64,000 nt of DNA from Pediococcus acidilactici (GTDB lineage: Bacteria; Bacillota; Bacilli; Lactobacillales; Lactobacillaceae), in contig CP103908.1 in assembly GCA_024970065.1 (NCBI GenBank), forward strand, positions 1,240,001 through 1,304,000, read 5' to 3'. The position numbers were made by a program, and so were the translations under genes. This document shows positions 27,424 to 39,652 of the stretch, piece after piece. The notes beneath the pieces were generated by a model. That model was not told the origin of the DNA. It ran no database searches and was given only the letters and a program-made list of their open reading frames with translations. The stretch's first letter is position 1. Each line of letters opens with the position of its first letter.

Positions 27424-27597
27424 CAATTATTTTTAAAATCACTTATAAAAAATAACTAAAAATAATCCTTAAAACGGCATTAAAGTTTTTACTTATCTAT
27501 CTATAATACTTTTTATTAAAAAGTGTCAAATACACGCTTAAGTCGTTTTTAAACGATTACTTATATATATGAAACGCATCACCTTATAACTATTTGC

Positions 27598-28335
27598 TTA
27601 TAATTCGATAACTTTTCCCGTTGCTGGCAATTCGATTTCCGACGGATTCATTGAAAAACGTTGGGTTTCCTCTAACATTAATTTAGGATCTATCTGTGGC
27701 GATAAATGACTAATAATCAAATGTTTAGCATGTGCTTTGTCAAACAATTCCGCGGTTTCCTTTGTAGTTAAGTGCCACTTAGCTCCCTGATGCTCATTTA
27801 GAAAGTTGGTGTCCGTGATTAACAGGTCACTGTCTTTGGCAAATTCCGCTAATTCCGCAAAATAGCGCGTGTCCGAAGTGAAGGTGAAGACTTTGCCCGT
27901 TGCCACTTCTTCAATTCTGGTAGCAAATGCAGCTACTGGATGTTCCGTCTTTTTAAAGGTAATCTGCATTCCCCCAATTTTGATAACGTCATTTACTTGG
28001 TAAGCAACCCCTTTGGAAGCATTGGGCCAGGTTAATGCGCCAAAATTCAACGGGTCTTCTGTGTGTCCGTATATTGGCAACGTGGTAAGCCTCTTCTTTT
28101 CGTTTAACTGCCACCGGTATTGTAAAACACCTAAGTCTGCCGTATGGTCGTGGTGATAATGTGTTAACAAAACGGCGTCTAGATCTAGTGGATCAAGATG
28201 CTTTTCCAATTCTAAAAGAGTGGCTGAACCAGCGTCGAGCAACAAATTTGTGTCTCGGGTTTGGACCAAATACCCAGTTGTTCCAGTGTCTTTACTTGGA
28301 TAACCACCATAATAACCTAAAATTGTAATCTTCAT
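27598..28335 (-). CDS. Metallo-beta-lactamase fold hydrolase (YhfI/RNase Z-like)
   Basis: 245 aa. The zinc-binding motif HYHHDH is at residues 59-64. Further metal ligands are expected in TDTNFLNEHQ and ISHLSPQ. Similar to YhfI-type MBL proteins of lactobacilli, substrate unknown. The start at 28335 is supported by GGAGGGG; the open frame to 28359 lacks an SD. Monocistronic by position. Confidence 0.88.
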   Translation of the reverse strand: MKITILGYYGGYPSKDTGTTGYLVQTRDTNLLLDAGSATLLELEKHLDPLDLDAVLLTHYHHDHTADLGVLQYRWQLNEKKRLTTLPIYGHTEDPLNFGALTWPNASKGVAYQVNDVIKIGGMQITFKKTEHPVAAFATRIEEVATGKVFTFTSDTRYFAELAEFAKDSDLLITDTNFLNEHQGAKWHLTTKETAELFDKAHAKHLIISHLSPQIDPKLMLEETQRFSMNPSEIELPATGKVIEL

Positions 28336-28457
28336 AAAATCCCCTCCATGCAATATCATTAACCCATTTTAACGCAAATCACCTACCTTATCGAACTTTA
28401 ATATTTTTAGTTTTAGTCTATGAGCATTATAATGGTTATAAAAATGGAGGTGTTTCC

Positions 28458-28913
28458 ATGAGTAAAATTATTACTACTTCGTTCGGCAGCCATGCCGTTT
28501 TGAAATTGATCCAGGAAAAATATTCTTTGCGCAATTTATTAATATTGGCTAACCAAAATGATAATGACAGTTATCAAATGGTGGATTTTTCTGGAGAACC
28601 AACTATTTTCAAAACCCCCCAGCGCTATACCGTTTTAGATTCTTTTAACGTGACTAAAAAAGGGCCGGTGTTTACGTACCACTTTTTTGAACTAAGTGAA
28701 GATTCTTTGGACGCTTTTGACAACCAAATTGGTGGCTGGGCAAGTACGTCTTCGACCGCCCTTTTTAATTTGAAGCCGCTTGACCAAAAACCCTATAACC
28801 GGGTAATTTTAGAAATTTCGCAAAGTGGCACGGTTCCCGAATATTTAGAGAAGGTCGTTAATAAGTATCGTAACCAAAATTATTTTAAAACCACTTATCA
28901 AATTGTCGAGTAG
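28458..28913 (+). CDS. Hypothetical protein, 151 aa
   Basis: Well supported as a gene: SD GGAGGTG is 7 nt ahead of the ATG and TATAAT occurs at 28428-28433. Soluble, mixed alpha/beta, without signal peptide or transmembrane helix. Noticeable segments are ISQSGTVPEYLEKVVNKYRNQ near the C-terminus and many Phe/Tyr/Asn residues. I do not recognise the family and assign no function. The small membrane-protein gene follows 52 nt later. Confidence 0.75.
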   Translation: MSKIITTSFGSHAVLKLIQEKYSLRNLLILANQNDNDSYQMVDFSGEPTIFKTPQRYTVLDSFNVTKKGPVFTYHFFELSEDSLDAFDNQIGGWASTSSTALFNLKPLDQKPYNRVILEISQSGTVPEYLEKVVNKYRNQNYFKTTYQIVE

Positions 28914-28932
28914 GTGTTATTTTATTACTTTT

Positions 28933-28944
28933 CCAGTATACTGG
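28933..28944. promoter_or_regulatory. 12-bp perfect palindrome CCAGTATACTGG
   Basis: Perfect palindrome containing a -10-like TATACT, 22 nt ahead of the following small gene. Could be an operator over a promoter. Confidence 0.35.
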
Positions 28945-28965
28945 TATATTGAAGTATGAAGGGAG

Positions 28966-29187
28966 TTGAAACTGATCTTTCCTACCAAGAAACCGCAAAT
29001 TCTCATTTATAACATTATTTTTGACTTGATAGTGGGCATCTTTTTCGTTTATTACTTAAAGGTTGCGGTAAATCTATCAACATTTCTCCGCGTGATTTTA
29101 ATGGCTTTTGCCGCCTACGATTTCACCGACATGTTTTTCAGCATAAGAATGCTTCTCGAACAGCGTCGGCGTAATAAGCATAAATAA
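28966..29187 (+). CDS. Small two-helix membrane protein
   Basis: About 73 aa with two hydrophobic helices (residues about 12-30 and 37-55) and a strongly basic C-terminus (RRRNKHK), giving an N-in/C-in hairpin. No ATG is available at the 5' end; TTG at 28966 is the most likely start, directly behind GGGAG, so the exact start is uncertain. Family not recognised. Followed by a strong terminator. Confidence 0.6.
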   Translation: MKLIFPTKKPQILIYNIIFDLIVGIFFVYYLKVAVNLSTFLRVILMAFAAYDFTDMFFSIRMLLEQRRRNKHK

Positions 29188-29203
29188 TGTATTCAAAAAC
29201 TCA

Positions 29204-29246
29204 CCCCTTCCCTAAGAACTCGAAGTTATTAAGGAAGGGGCTTTTT
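29204..29246 (+). terminator. Terminator after the small membrane protein gene
   Basis: CCCCTTCCCTAA and TTAAGGAAGGGG arms, 13-nt loop, then CTTTTT. Confidence 0.85.
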
Positions 29247-29292
29247 GTTGCCCGATATTTTTAAGCAATAAATTGCTGTTTTGCTGCAAAAT

Positions 29293-29319
29293 AAAAAAGC
29301 TTAGCTATTAAGCTAAACT
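29293..29319 (-). terminator. Terminator of the rRNA-tRNA operon
   Basis: On the minus strand AGTTTAGCT-TAAT-AGCTAAGCT followed by TTTTT, 18 nt after the last tRNA gene (Cys). Confidence 0.8.
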
Positions 29320-29336
29320 TATCGTTCTCTATAAAA

Positions 29337-29407
<71 letters not shown>

Positions 29408-29483
29408 ATGACAAATAAAAAAGTGTAATCACCCGTGTAAAAAATACACGATAATTACACGAAACAACTCTTAATTATTTTAA

Positions 29484-29567
29484 TGCCTCCGGTGGGGGTC
29501 GAACCCACACTCCCGTGAAGGAACTGGATTTTGAGTCCAGCGCGTCTGCCAATTCCGCCACAGAGGC
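29484..29567 (-). tRNA. tRNA-Leu (CAA)
   Basis: 84 nt with the long class II variable arm; anticodon loop CTCAAAA; acceptor GCCTCTG/CGGAGGC; discriminator A. Confidence 0.95.
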
Positions 29568-29611
29568 AACTAAAAAATCTAACAAACTGAGTTTTATTTT
29601 CAAACTCAAAG

Positions 29612-29685
29612 GGCGGTAGGTGGGAATCGAACCCACGCGTGCCGGAGCCACAATCCGGTGCGTTAACCACTTCGCCACTACCGCC
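29612..29685 (-). tRNA. tRNA-His (GTG)
   Basis: Anticodon loop TTGTGGC; acceptor GCGGTAG/CTACCGC with encoded G-1 opposite C73, as expected for tRNA-His. Confidence 0.94.
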
Positions 29686-29692
29686 ATCATGG

Positions 29693-29763
29693 CAGGGATA
29701 GTAGGAGTTGAACCCACACTGACGGTTTTGGAGACCGTAGTTCTACCATTAAACTATATCCCT
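29693..29763 (-). tRNA. tRNA-Trp (CCA)
   Basis: Anticodon loop CTCCAAA; acceptor AGGGATA/TATCCCT; discriminator G. Confidence 0.95.
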
Positions 29764-29813
29764 ATCATTGATAAGTGACTGTTATTAAATTAAGTGAACA
29801 AAGCTGTTCACAA

Positions 29814-29886
29814 TGGCGCGGGACAGAATCGAACTGCCGACACATGGAGCTTCAATCCATTGCTCTACCGACTGAGCTACCGAGCC
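29814..29886 (-). tRNA. tRNA-Phe (GAA)
   Basis: 73 nt; anticodon loop TTGAAGC. Acceptor GGCTCGG against CCGCGCC leaves a U4-C69 mismatch; other stems pair. Discriminator A. Confidence 0.94.
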
Positions 29887-29912
29887 AAATAAAATATATA
29901 TAAATGGTGCAA

Positions 29913-29986
29913 CGGTCCTAACGAGACTCGAACTCGTGATCTCCTGCGTGACAGGCAGGCGTCCTAACCAACTAGACCATAGGACC
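29913..29986 (-). tRNA. tRNA-Asp (GTC)
   Basis: Anticodon loop CTGTCAC; acceptor GGTCCTA/TAGGACC; discriminator G; all stems paired. Confidence 0.95.
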
Positions 29987-30001
29987 AAAACACTTTTGGA
30001 A

Positions 30002-30074
30002 TGGAGGATACAGGGCTCGAACCTGTGACCTCCTGCTTGTAAGGCAGATGCTCTCCCAACTGAGCTAATCCTCC
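30002..30074 (-). tRNA. tRNA-Val (TAC)
   Basis: Anticodon loop CTTACAA; acceptor GGAGGAT/ATCCTCC; discriminator A. Confidence 0.95.
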
Positions 30075-30078
30075 AAAA

Positions 30079-30150
30079 TGACCCGTACGGGATTCGAACC
30101 CATGTTACTGCCGTGAAAGGGCAGTGTCTTAACCACTTGACCAACGGGTC
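30079..30150 (-). tRNA. tRNA-Glu (TTC)
   Basis: Anticodon loop CTTTCAC; acceptor GACCCGT/ACGGGTC; only 4 nt separate it from tRNA-Val. Confidence 0.95.
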
Positions 30151-30163
30151 AGATCATATTATA

Positions 30164-30255
30164 CGGAGAGTAAGGGATTCGAACCCTTGAAACAGGCTTT
30201 AACCCGTTTACATCATTTCCAATGATGCTCCTTCGGCCAACTCGGACAACTCTCC
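30164..30255 (-). tRNA. tRNA-Ser (GGA)
   Basis: 92 nt with long variable arm; anticodon loop TTGGAAA; acceptor GGAGAGT/ACTCTCC; discriminator G. Confidence 0.95.
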
Positions 30256-30267
30256 AAATAAATGAAA

Positions 30268-30340
30268 CTCCGGCAGGCGGACTCGAACCGTCGACACCCT
30301 GATTAACAGTCAGATGCTCTACCAACTGAGCTATGCCGGA
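30268..30340 (-). tRNA. tRNA-Asn (GTT)
   Basis: 73 nt; anticodon loop CTGTTAA; acceptor TCCGGCA/TGCCGGA; discriminator G. The T-stem GACGG/CCGCC has an A50-C64 mismatch. First tRNA after 5S. Confidence 0.95.
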
Positions 30341-30346
30341 ATAATC

Positions 30347-30464
30347 GCATGGCAACGTCCTACCCTCGCAGGGGGCGATCCCCCAACTACTCTTGGCGTT
30401 AAGAAGCTTGACTTCTGTGTTCGACATGGGAACAGGTATATCCTTCTCACTATCGTCACCACAC
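30347..30464 (-). rRNA. rrf: 5S ribosomal RNA
   Basis: About 118 nt. The conserved CCCATGTCGAACACAGAAG core is readable on the minus strand, and the terminal helix bases lie at both ends. Ends are approximate by a few nt. Confidence 0.95.
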
Positions 30465-30559
30465 TCTGTGCTAACTTGCGTTATCACTTGAGAAAACTTT
30501 TGTCCTCTCAAAACTGAATAATATCTACATTTTCTTTCGAGTTACTTGCCACGTTCTAC

Positions 30560-35271
<4,712 letters not shown>

Positions 35272-35596
35272 AAAATGATGAGTCTTTTTCAAGCTCATTA
35301 ATTGTTTGTTTTTGCGAATTGACTTCGCATGTTTGTTCTCACTAAATCATATTGATTTGCGAGTCCTCACACGATCGTTTGTCAAAATTTTGTTCAGTTT
35401 TCAAAGGTCTACCATCGTTGTCAGGTCAACGTTTATAACGTTTTTGACAACTATTTAAATATATCATCATGAGAATCAATTGTCAACAACTTTTTTTAAA
35501 TTGTTTTATTTGAAAGTCTCATGAACGACGTCTTCCTTAACGCCGCTCAAATATAGTACCAAGTTTTGTACGGGTACGTCAACCCATTTTTTTAAA
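35272..35596 (-). promoter_or_regulatory. rRNA operon promoter and leader
   Basis: 325 bp without a gene. On the minus strand a near-perfect promoter TTGACA (35486-35481), a 17-bp spacer and TATATT (35463-35458) lies about 190 nt ahead of 16S. A second TTGACA-like element (near 35382) lacks a -10. The leader carries the same GAAAACTGAACAAAA-type processing element as the spacers. Confidence 0.75.
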
Positions 35597-35971
35597 TTAT
35601 TTCAACTTTTCTGCTTTCCAGTCCTCTAAATGCTCTGCTAGAGGCTCAAATCCGGTGTTGTAATGGCTTTTTGTCCAAAAATGCTTATGATTTACGTAAA
35701 AGTTAACTGGTCGGGGATACTGCCTTAGCTCTCCCTTCGTTTCTTTCAAAGCTCGCATCGATAGAGCAAAACGGCGCTTACCGTCGTCTTCCATTACTAT
35801 TGCACGAACCTTCTCACCAACACTAAAGGTATGGTACATATTTTTAATATACTGGTTATCGCATTCCGATACGTGAATCAATCCCTTACGGCCCTGATCA
35901 TCTTGAATAAAAAGCCCGTAATCCCGAATACCAACTATTGTTACTTCAAGAACTTCTCCAAGTTTATACAT
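35597..35971 (-). CDS. cvfD: S1-domain RNA-binding protein (CvfD / YugI, general stress protein 13 type)
   Basis: 124 aa. One S1 OB-fold (residues 1-72) with VGIRDYGLFIQ, KGLIHVSE and RFALSMRAL, then a basic tail. CvfD-type proteins bind RNA and act as post-transcriptional regulators in streptococci; exact role here unknown. SD GGAGGGG precedes the ATG. It lies just upstream of (and reads toward) the rRNA operon promoter. Confidence 0.85.
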   Translation of the reverse strand: MYKLGEVLEVTIVGIRDYGLFIQDDQGRKGLIHVSECDNQYIKNMYHTFSVGEKVRAIVMEDDGKRRFALSMRALKETKGELRQYPRPVNFYVNHKHFWTKSHYNTGFEPLAEHLEDWKAEKLK

Positions 35972-36148
35972 ATTGCTCCCCTCCTAAAAGTTTAATTTTA
36001 AGGTAATCTTTCAAAAAAGCAAAGTTCCTTTCCCTACTGTATGATAATATAGACTGCGGATTTAAGAAAAGAAGCCGCACCAACGATTTGCTTAGTAGCG
36101 GTAAAAAATCTACAACCACAATACATAATCTAGATAAGGAATGATTCT

Positions 36149-36796
36149 TTGCAAACTCTAATTGACTTTGTCTTACACATCGATGAGCACTTGGTAACTA
36201 TTGTAAATAATTTTGGTAACTACTCGTACTTAATTTTATTTGCCATCATTTTTATTGAAACCGGCGCCGTCATCTTGCCATTTTTACCAGGAGATTCCCT
36301 GTTATTTGCGGCTACTGCCCTTTCAGCTAAGCCAGAATACGGTCTTAACGTTTGGGCGTTTGTAATTTTATTTAGTCTTGCGGCTTTACTGGGGGACTCC
36401 TTAAACTTCTTCCTAGGAAAACACGTGGGTATGGCTCTGCGCAGACATCCCTTCTTCGGCAAATTTATCAGTGACGAAAAAATGGATGAGGCTCAGCAAT
36501 TTTTTGAAAAACACGGTAATATTTCCATTACCTTAGCACGGTTCATGCCCATCATCAGAACCTTTGCTCCATTTGTTGCTGCGGGCGCTAACATGCCTTA
36601 TCGTTCATTTATCCGATACAACATCGTCGGAAACTTTGCTTGGGTGGGTATTTGTTGTGGTGCAGGTTACTTCTTCGGCAATATTCCATTTGTAAAAGAC
36701 CATTTTTCGTTAGTAGTTATCGGAATTATTGTTGTTTCCCTCATTCCTGCGCTCATCTCGCTAATTAAATCTAAAACAAAAAAACAGGTTAACTAA
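36149..36796 (+). CDS. DedA family membrane protein
   Basis: 215 aa. DedA/SNARE-associated (VTT) fold: FIETGAVILPFLPGDSLLF and the conserved FARFMPIIRTFAPFVAGA-type segment (here LARFMPIIRTFAPFVAAG). Family members act as undecaprenyl-phosphate or phospholipid flippases/scramblases. TTG start with AAGGA 7 nt ahead; no in-frame ATG is closer. The leader (36050-36140) holds small inverted repeats (GCGG/CCGC). Confidence 0.9.
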   Translation: MQTLIDFVLHIDEHLVTIVNNFGNYSYLILFAIIFIETGAVILPFLPGDSLLFAATALSAKPEYGLNVWAFVILFSLAALLGDSLNFFLGKHVGMALRRHPFFGKFISDEKMDEAQQFFEKHGNISITLARFMPIIRTFAPFVAAGANMPYRSFIRYNIVGNFAWVGICCGAGYFFGNIPFVKDHFSLVVIGIIVVSLIPALISLIKSKTKKQVN

Positions 36797-36842
36797 CGTA
36801 ACCCCCGTTTAAACGGAGGTCTGCGTTAGGACCTGTTTTTTT
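36783..36842. terminator. Bidirectional terminator overlapping convergent gene ends
   Basis: Long interrupted stem AACAGGT...CTAACG...CCGTTTAAACGG...CGTTAG...ACCTGTT with a T-run. The stop codons of dedA and of the opposite membrane-protein gene both lie inside it. Confidence 0.8.
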
Positions 36843-37447
36843 ATTACTCGATAAAAAATTATCATGTATAGTTCAAAAAGAATCCCCACTACCATAAAAC
36901 TAAGTGTAAAAAATCGATCTGTTAATACGTTAATAATTGGGTCGGTTTTCGGATCAAAAATCCAATAATTATCACTAAAAATAATCTGGTGAAAAATGAT
37001 AAAGTAGCGGTCAAAGTCCACCCCCAAGAAAAAAATCACTAATGGCGTCAATACAATACTGGTCTGAAAGAATCGTAACATCCGCCATTCCTGCTTTTCC
37101 CTAGAAATGTGCCGCCAAATCAATAGCAGTCCCCCAAGCGCTAAGATTAACGTAACTGAGTTTGCTAAAAACAGATTTTTTACCGTTGCCATGTGGATTA
37201 AGCCACCCCGCGAAAATGGGAAATTAGGTAAACTAAGACGGTTTACCCAAGGTAGCTCTAAATACGCTAGTAGTTGGTAGTAGTTATCCATAACTTGTGC
37301 AGCACTTAACCCCGCCGTATGCAAAACGTGCGGGGTTAACGTCCAGCGCAGCAACCAGGGGGAATTGATTGTAAGAAAAACCGCTCCACTAAGACCTACC
37401 CAAATCGTTAAGAGTGCTGCCATGAACTTACGCATCGTTATTGCCAT
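36809..37447 (-). CDS. TIGR01906 family integral membrane protein
   Basis: 212 aa, about four helices with a large external loop after helix 1 (MDNYYQLLAYLELPW). This matches the TIGR01906/YwaF-like membrane family placed next to the NagD-type phosphatase in lactobacilli. Function unknown. Start either at 37447 (overlapping the phosphatase gene by 10 nt) or at 37435, just after its stop. Confidence 0.8.
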   Translation of the reverse strand: MAITMRKFMAALLTIWVGLSGAVFLTINSPWLLRWTLTPHVLHTAGLSAAQVMDNYYQLLAYLELPWVNRLSLPNFPFSRGGLIHMATVKNLFLANSVTLILALGGLLLIWRHISREKQEWRMLRFFQTSIVLTPLVIFFLGVDFDRYFIIFHQIIFSDNYWIFDPKTDPIINVLTDRFFTLSFMVVGILFELYMIIFYRVIKKQVLTQTSV

Positions 37448-38211
37448 TCATCAAAATTATTAATTTCATGTGTCGGTTTAACCGCCTGTTTTGCAACCAA
37501 TTCGCGGGTCGAAACCCCCGTGTATACTAATAAAGTATCCACACCGAAGTTGATTCCGGCTGAAATGTCCGTCATGTAGTTATCTCCTACCATCACTACT
37601 TGATCCTTTGGTAATCCCATTACCTTCAAAGCTTTCTCCATAATGATGGTTTCTGGTTTTCCAATGTAAAAGGCTTTTTGTTGGGTAGAACGTTCCAACA
37701 AGGCAATTACCGAACCCGCACCCGGAACTAATCCCCGTTCGTTAGGCAGATTAGTATCAGCGTTGGTTCCGATAAACTTAGCACCCTTTTTGATTGCTAA
37801 GGTGGCTACTTCAAACTTATGGTAGGTAACGTCATAATCCAACCCGGCAACTACGTAATCCGGGTGTTCCTCTTCCATTTCAAAACCCTTGGCTAAGATG
37901 GCCCGTTTTAGACCAATTTCTCCGATGATGTAGACTTTTCGATGATCTTTATCAGCAACCCCATCTAAATAATCCGCCGTAGCTAGTGCTGCCGTATAGA
38001 CATTTTCTGGTTTAACCTTAATGTCGTGATTTTCCATCAAATTTTTAGCCACGGCTTCTGGCGTTTTAGTCGTATTATTAGTAACGAATAAAAATGGAAT
38101 TTGCTTTGCTTGCAAACGTTCTACAAACCGTTTAGCTGCCGGAATTTTTTCCTTCCCCCGGTACATCGTTCCGTCTAAATCAATCATATATCCGCCATAG
38201 TTTTCAATCAT
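37438..38211 (-). CDS. HAD-IIA phosphatase (NagD / TIGR01457 type)
   Basis: 257 aa. HAD motif I MIDLDGTMYRG (residues 9-19), motif II FVTNNTTKT, motif III/IV region GDNYMTDISAG. Probably a phosphatase of small sugar phosphates or glycerol phosphate. The start overlaps the yutD stop as TAATG, so translation is coupled; the membrane-protein gene follows. Confidence 0.92.
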   Translation of the reverse strand: MIENYGGYMIDLDGTMYRGKEKIPAAKRFVERLQAKQIPFLFVTNNTTKTPEAVAKNLMENHDIKVKPENVYTAALATADYLDGVADKDHRKVYIIGEIGLKRAILAKGFEMEEEHPDYVVAGLDYDVTYHKFEVATLAIKKGAKFIGTNADTNLPNERGLVPGAGSVIALLERSTQQKAFYIGKPETIIMEKALKVMGLPKDQVVMVGDNYMTDISAGINFGVDTLLVYTGVSTRELVAKQAVKPTHEINNFDEWQ

Positions 38212-38744
38212 TACTTCTTTTTCTCCCTTATTTTAAATGTTTTTTGTCGCTTCTTTTTGCTAGTGCCAACCACTTCGTTACGCCGTTTAGCTACTGGCTT
38301 ACGTGATTTTGCCTTCTTAGCGGCTGGTCGTTTAGCTTTATGCTTATTTTCCGTCCGATGCCATTCTTTAATCCAACGCCGCTTGGATCGTTCGTTGACC
38401 TGCATATTACGCAATATAAAATACGGGCAACCAAAACTGCAAATTTCAAAAAGATAATCCTCAAAACGACTGATCTTTAATTCGTTTGGCACCTTTTCTT
38501 CGTCGGCAAAAAAGCCCTTGAGCCGTAGTTGCCCTGAACCGATGTCCCCAACGATAAAATCATAACGACTTAATAAGCCAACAAAGCGTTCTGCCATCAT
38601 CTCTTCATTGAAGGCATCCCGGTAATTTTTTTCCAACCGGTATTCGTGATCATTAATTAAAATTTCGTCCTCGTTAACCTGAACAACTCGATTAACTACC
38701 GGCCGCCGCATTTCGGCTAATTCTTCATTCGTTTTTTTATTCAT
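38211..38744 (-). CDS. yutD: YutD family protein
   Basis: 177 aa. YutD core (residues about 25-120) with NYRDAFNEEMMAERF, FDFIVGDIGSGQLRLKGF-like segment and YLFEICSFGCPYFILRN. The C-terminal 55 residues are very basic, which suggests nucleic-acid contact. Function unknown. Start at 38744, supported by GGGGA; the open frame reaches 38774. First gene of a three-gene operon. Confidence 0.88.
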   Translation of the reverse strand: MNKKTNEELAEMRRPVVNRVVQVNEDEILINDHEYRLEKNYRDAFNEEMMAERFVGLLSRYDFIVGDIGSGQLRLKGFFADEEKVPNELKISRFEDYLFEICSFGCPYFILRNMQVNERSKRRWIKEWHRTENKHKAKRPAAKKAKSRKPVAKRRNEVVGTSKKKRQKTFKIREKKK

Positions 38745-38842
38745 CGTAATTCCCCACTTATCGTATAGCACCATCCTAAATTAAAAGGAACGTACAGGTC
38801 AATATGTTACTTTAATTACCCCAACTTTTCCATAGCCTAAAA

Positions 38843-39481
38843 TTAGCGTCGTTTTTTAAAATCCGCTCGTTTGCCTTCAATCATTTGCTCAAGATCCCCT
38901 TCGGAAAAGGGTGCTCCAAACGGAATCTGATAATTTAAATAGTCTTTTTCAGGTGTGTCTACGCCTACGTTAATGTTCTCTTTGACGTTAACGCTGTAGT
39001 GATGAATGTGCCCATGTAAGTTAACCACCTGTTGGACAATTCCTAGCATAATTGGATAATGACTCATAATTAACTGCCGGTGGTTCATTTTAATAATTGT
39101 TCCTACCGAATGGAATTCAAATTTCGGCTTACCATTTACTAAATAATTGTGTTTAGCTAAATATTTAAAAAAGCTCCGAGAATCATGATTTCCCTTAATT
39201 AAGACGAGTCGTCCGTTAAGCTGCTTTAAAAGTTCATAAACTTGCTCGTGAGCCTTCTTTTCCGGTCGTACAAAATTTAACGCAATGTCGCCCAAATGAT
39301 AAACTACGTCCCGATCGGTAACCCGTTCGTTCCAATTCTTAATGATGGCTTCGTGCATCGCGTTGATGTTGGTAAAATCTCGTGGCGCAAAATCATGATC
39401 CTTTAACAGTTCTTTATGAAAAAAATGGGTGTCCGCCGTAAAAAAATTCAAATTATCATCCTCTTCATTGCTTTGCATCAT
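38843..39481 (-). CDS. Calcineurin-like metallophosphoesterase
   Basis: 212 aa. All five metal motifs are visible: TADTHFFH, HLGDIA, KGNHDS, MSHYPI and HGHIHH. Small single-domain phosphoesterase of unknown substrate. No clear SD before 39481. The preceding terminator (39549-39582) separates it from comG. Confidence 0.88.
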   Translation of the reverse strand: MMQSNEEDDNLNFFTADTHFFHKELLKDHDFAPRDFTNINAMHEAIIKNWNERVTDRDVVYHLGDIALNFVRPEKKAHEQVYELLKQLNGRLVLIKGNHDSRSFFKYLAKHNYLVNGKPKFEFHSVGTIIKMNHRQLIMSHYPIMLGIVQQVVNLHGHIHHYSVNVKENINVGVDTPEKDYLNYQIPFGAPFSEGDLEQMIEGKRADFKKRR

Positions 39482-39548
39482 TTATTTATGAATCATTTTT
39501 AATTGTACCGCGGTTCCGCAAATTTTGTACAATTTGTCCGTGCACAAA

Positions 39549-39582
39549 AAAGCTGGAGCCTCCGTTGGAGATCTCCAGCTTT
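39549..39582 (-). terminator. Terminator of the comG-ytxK operon
   Basis: AAAGCTGGAG and CTCCAGCTTT arms; on the minus strand followed by TTTTTT. Confidence 0.8.
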
Positions 39583-39652
39583 CTTTTTACAATTTATTCT
39601 ACAGAATAGTTTACCTTTAACAGTAAGTTCCACATCTTATTAAGCAAATACA

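Noticed and set aside
29455..30511. Open frames of 71-120 codons across the tRNA cluster
   Set aside because: They translate tRNA genes; cloverleaf structures and anticodons are clear.
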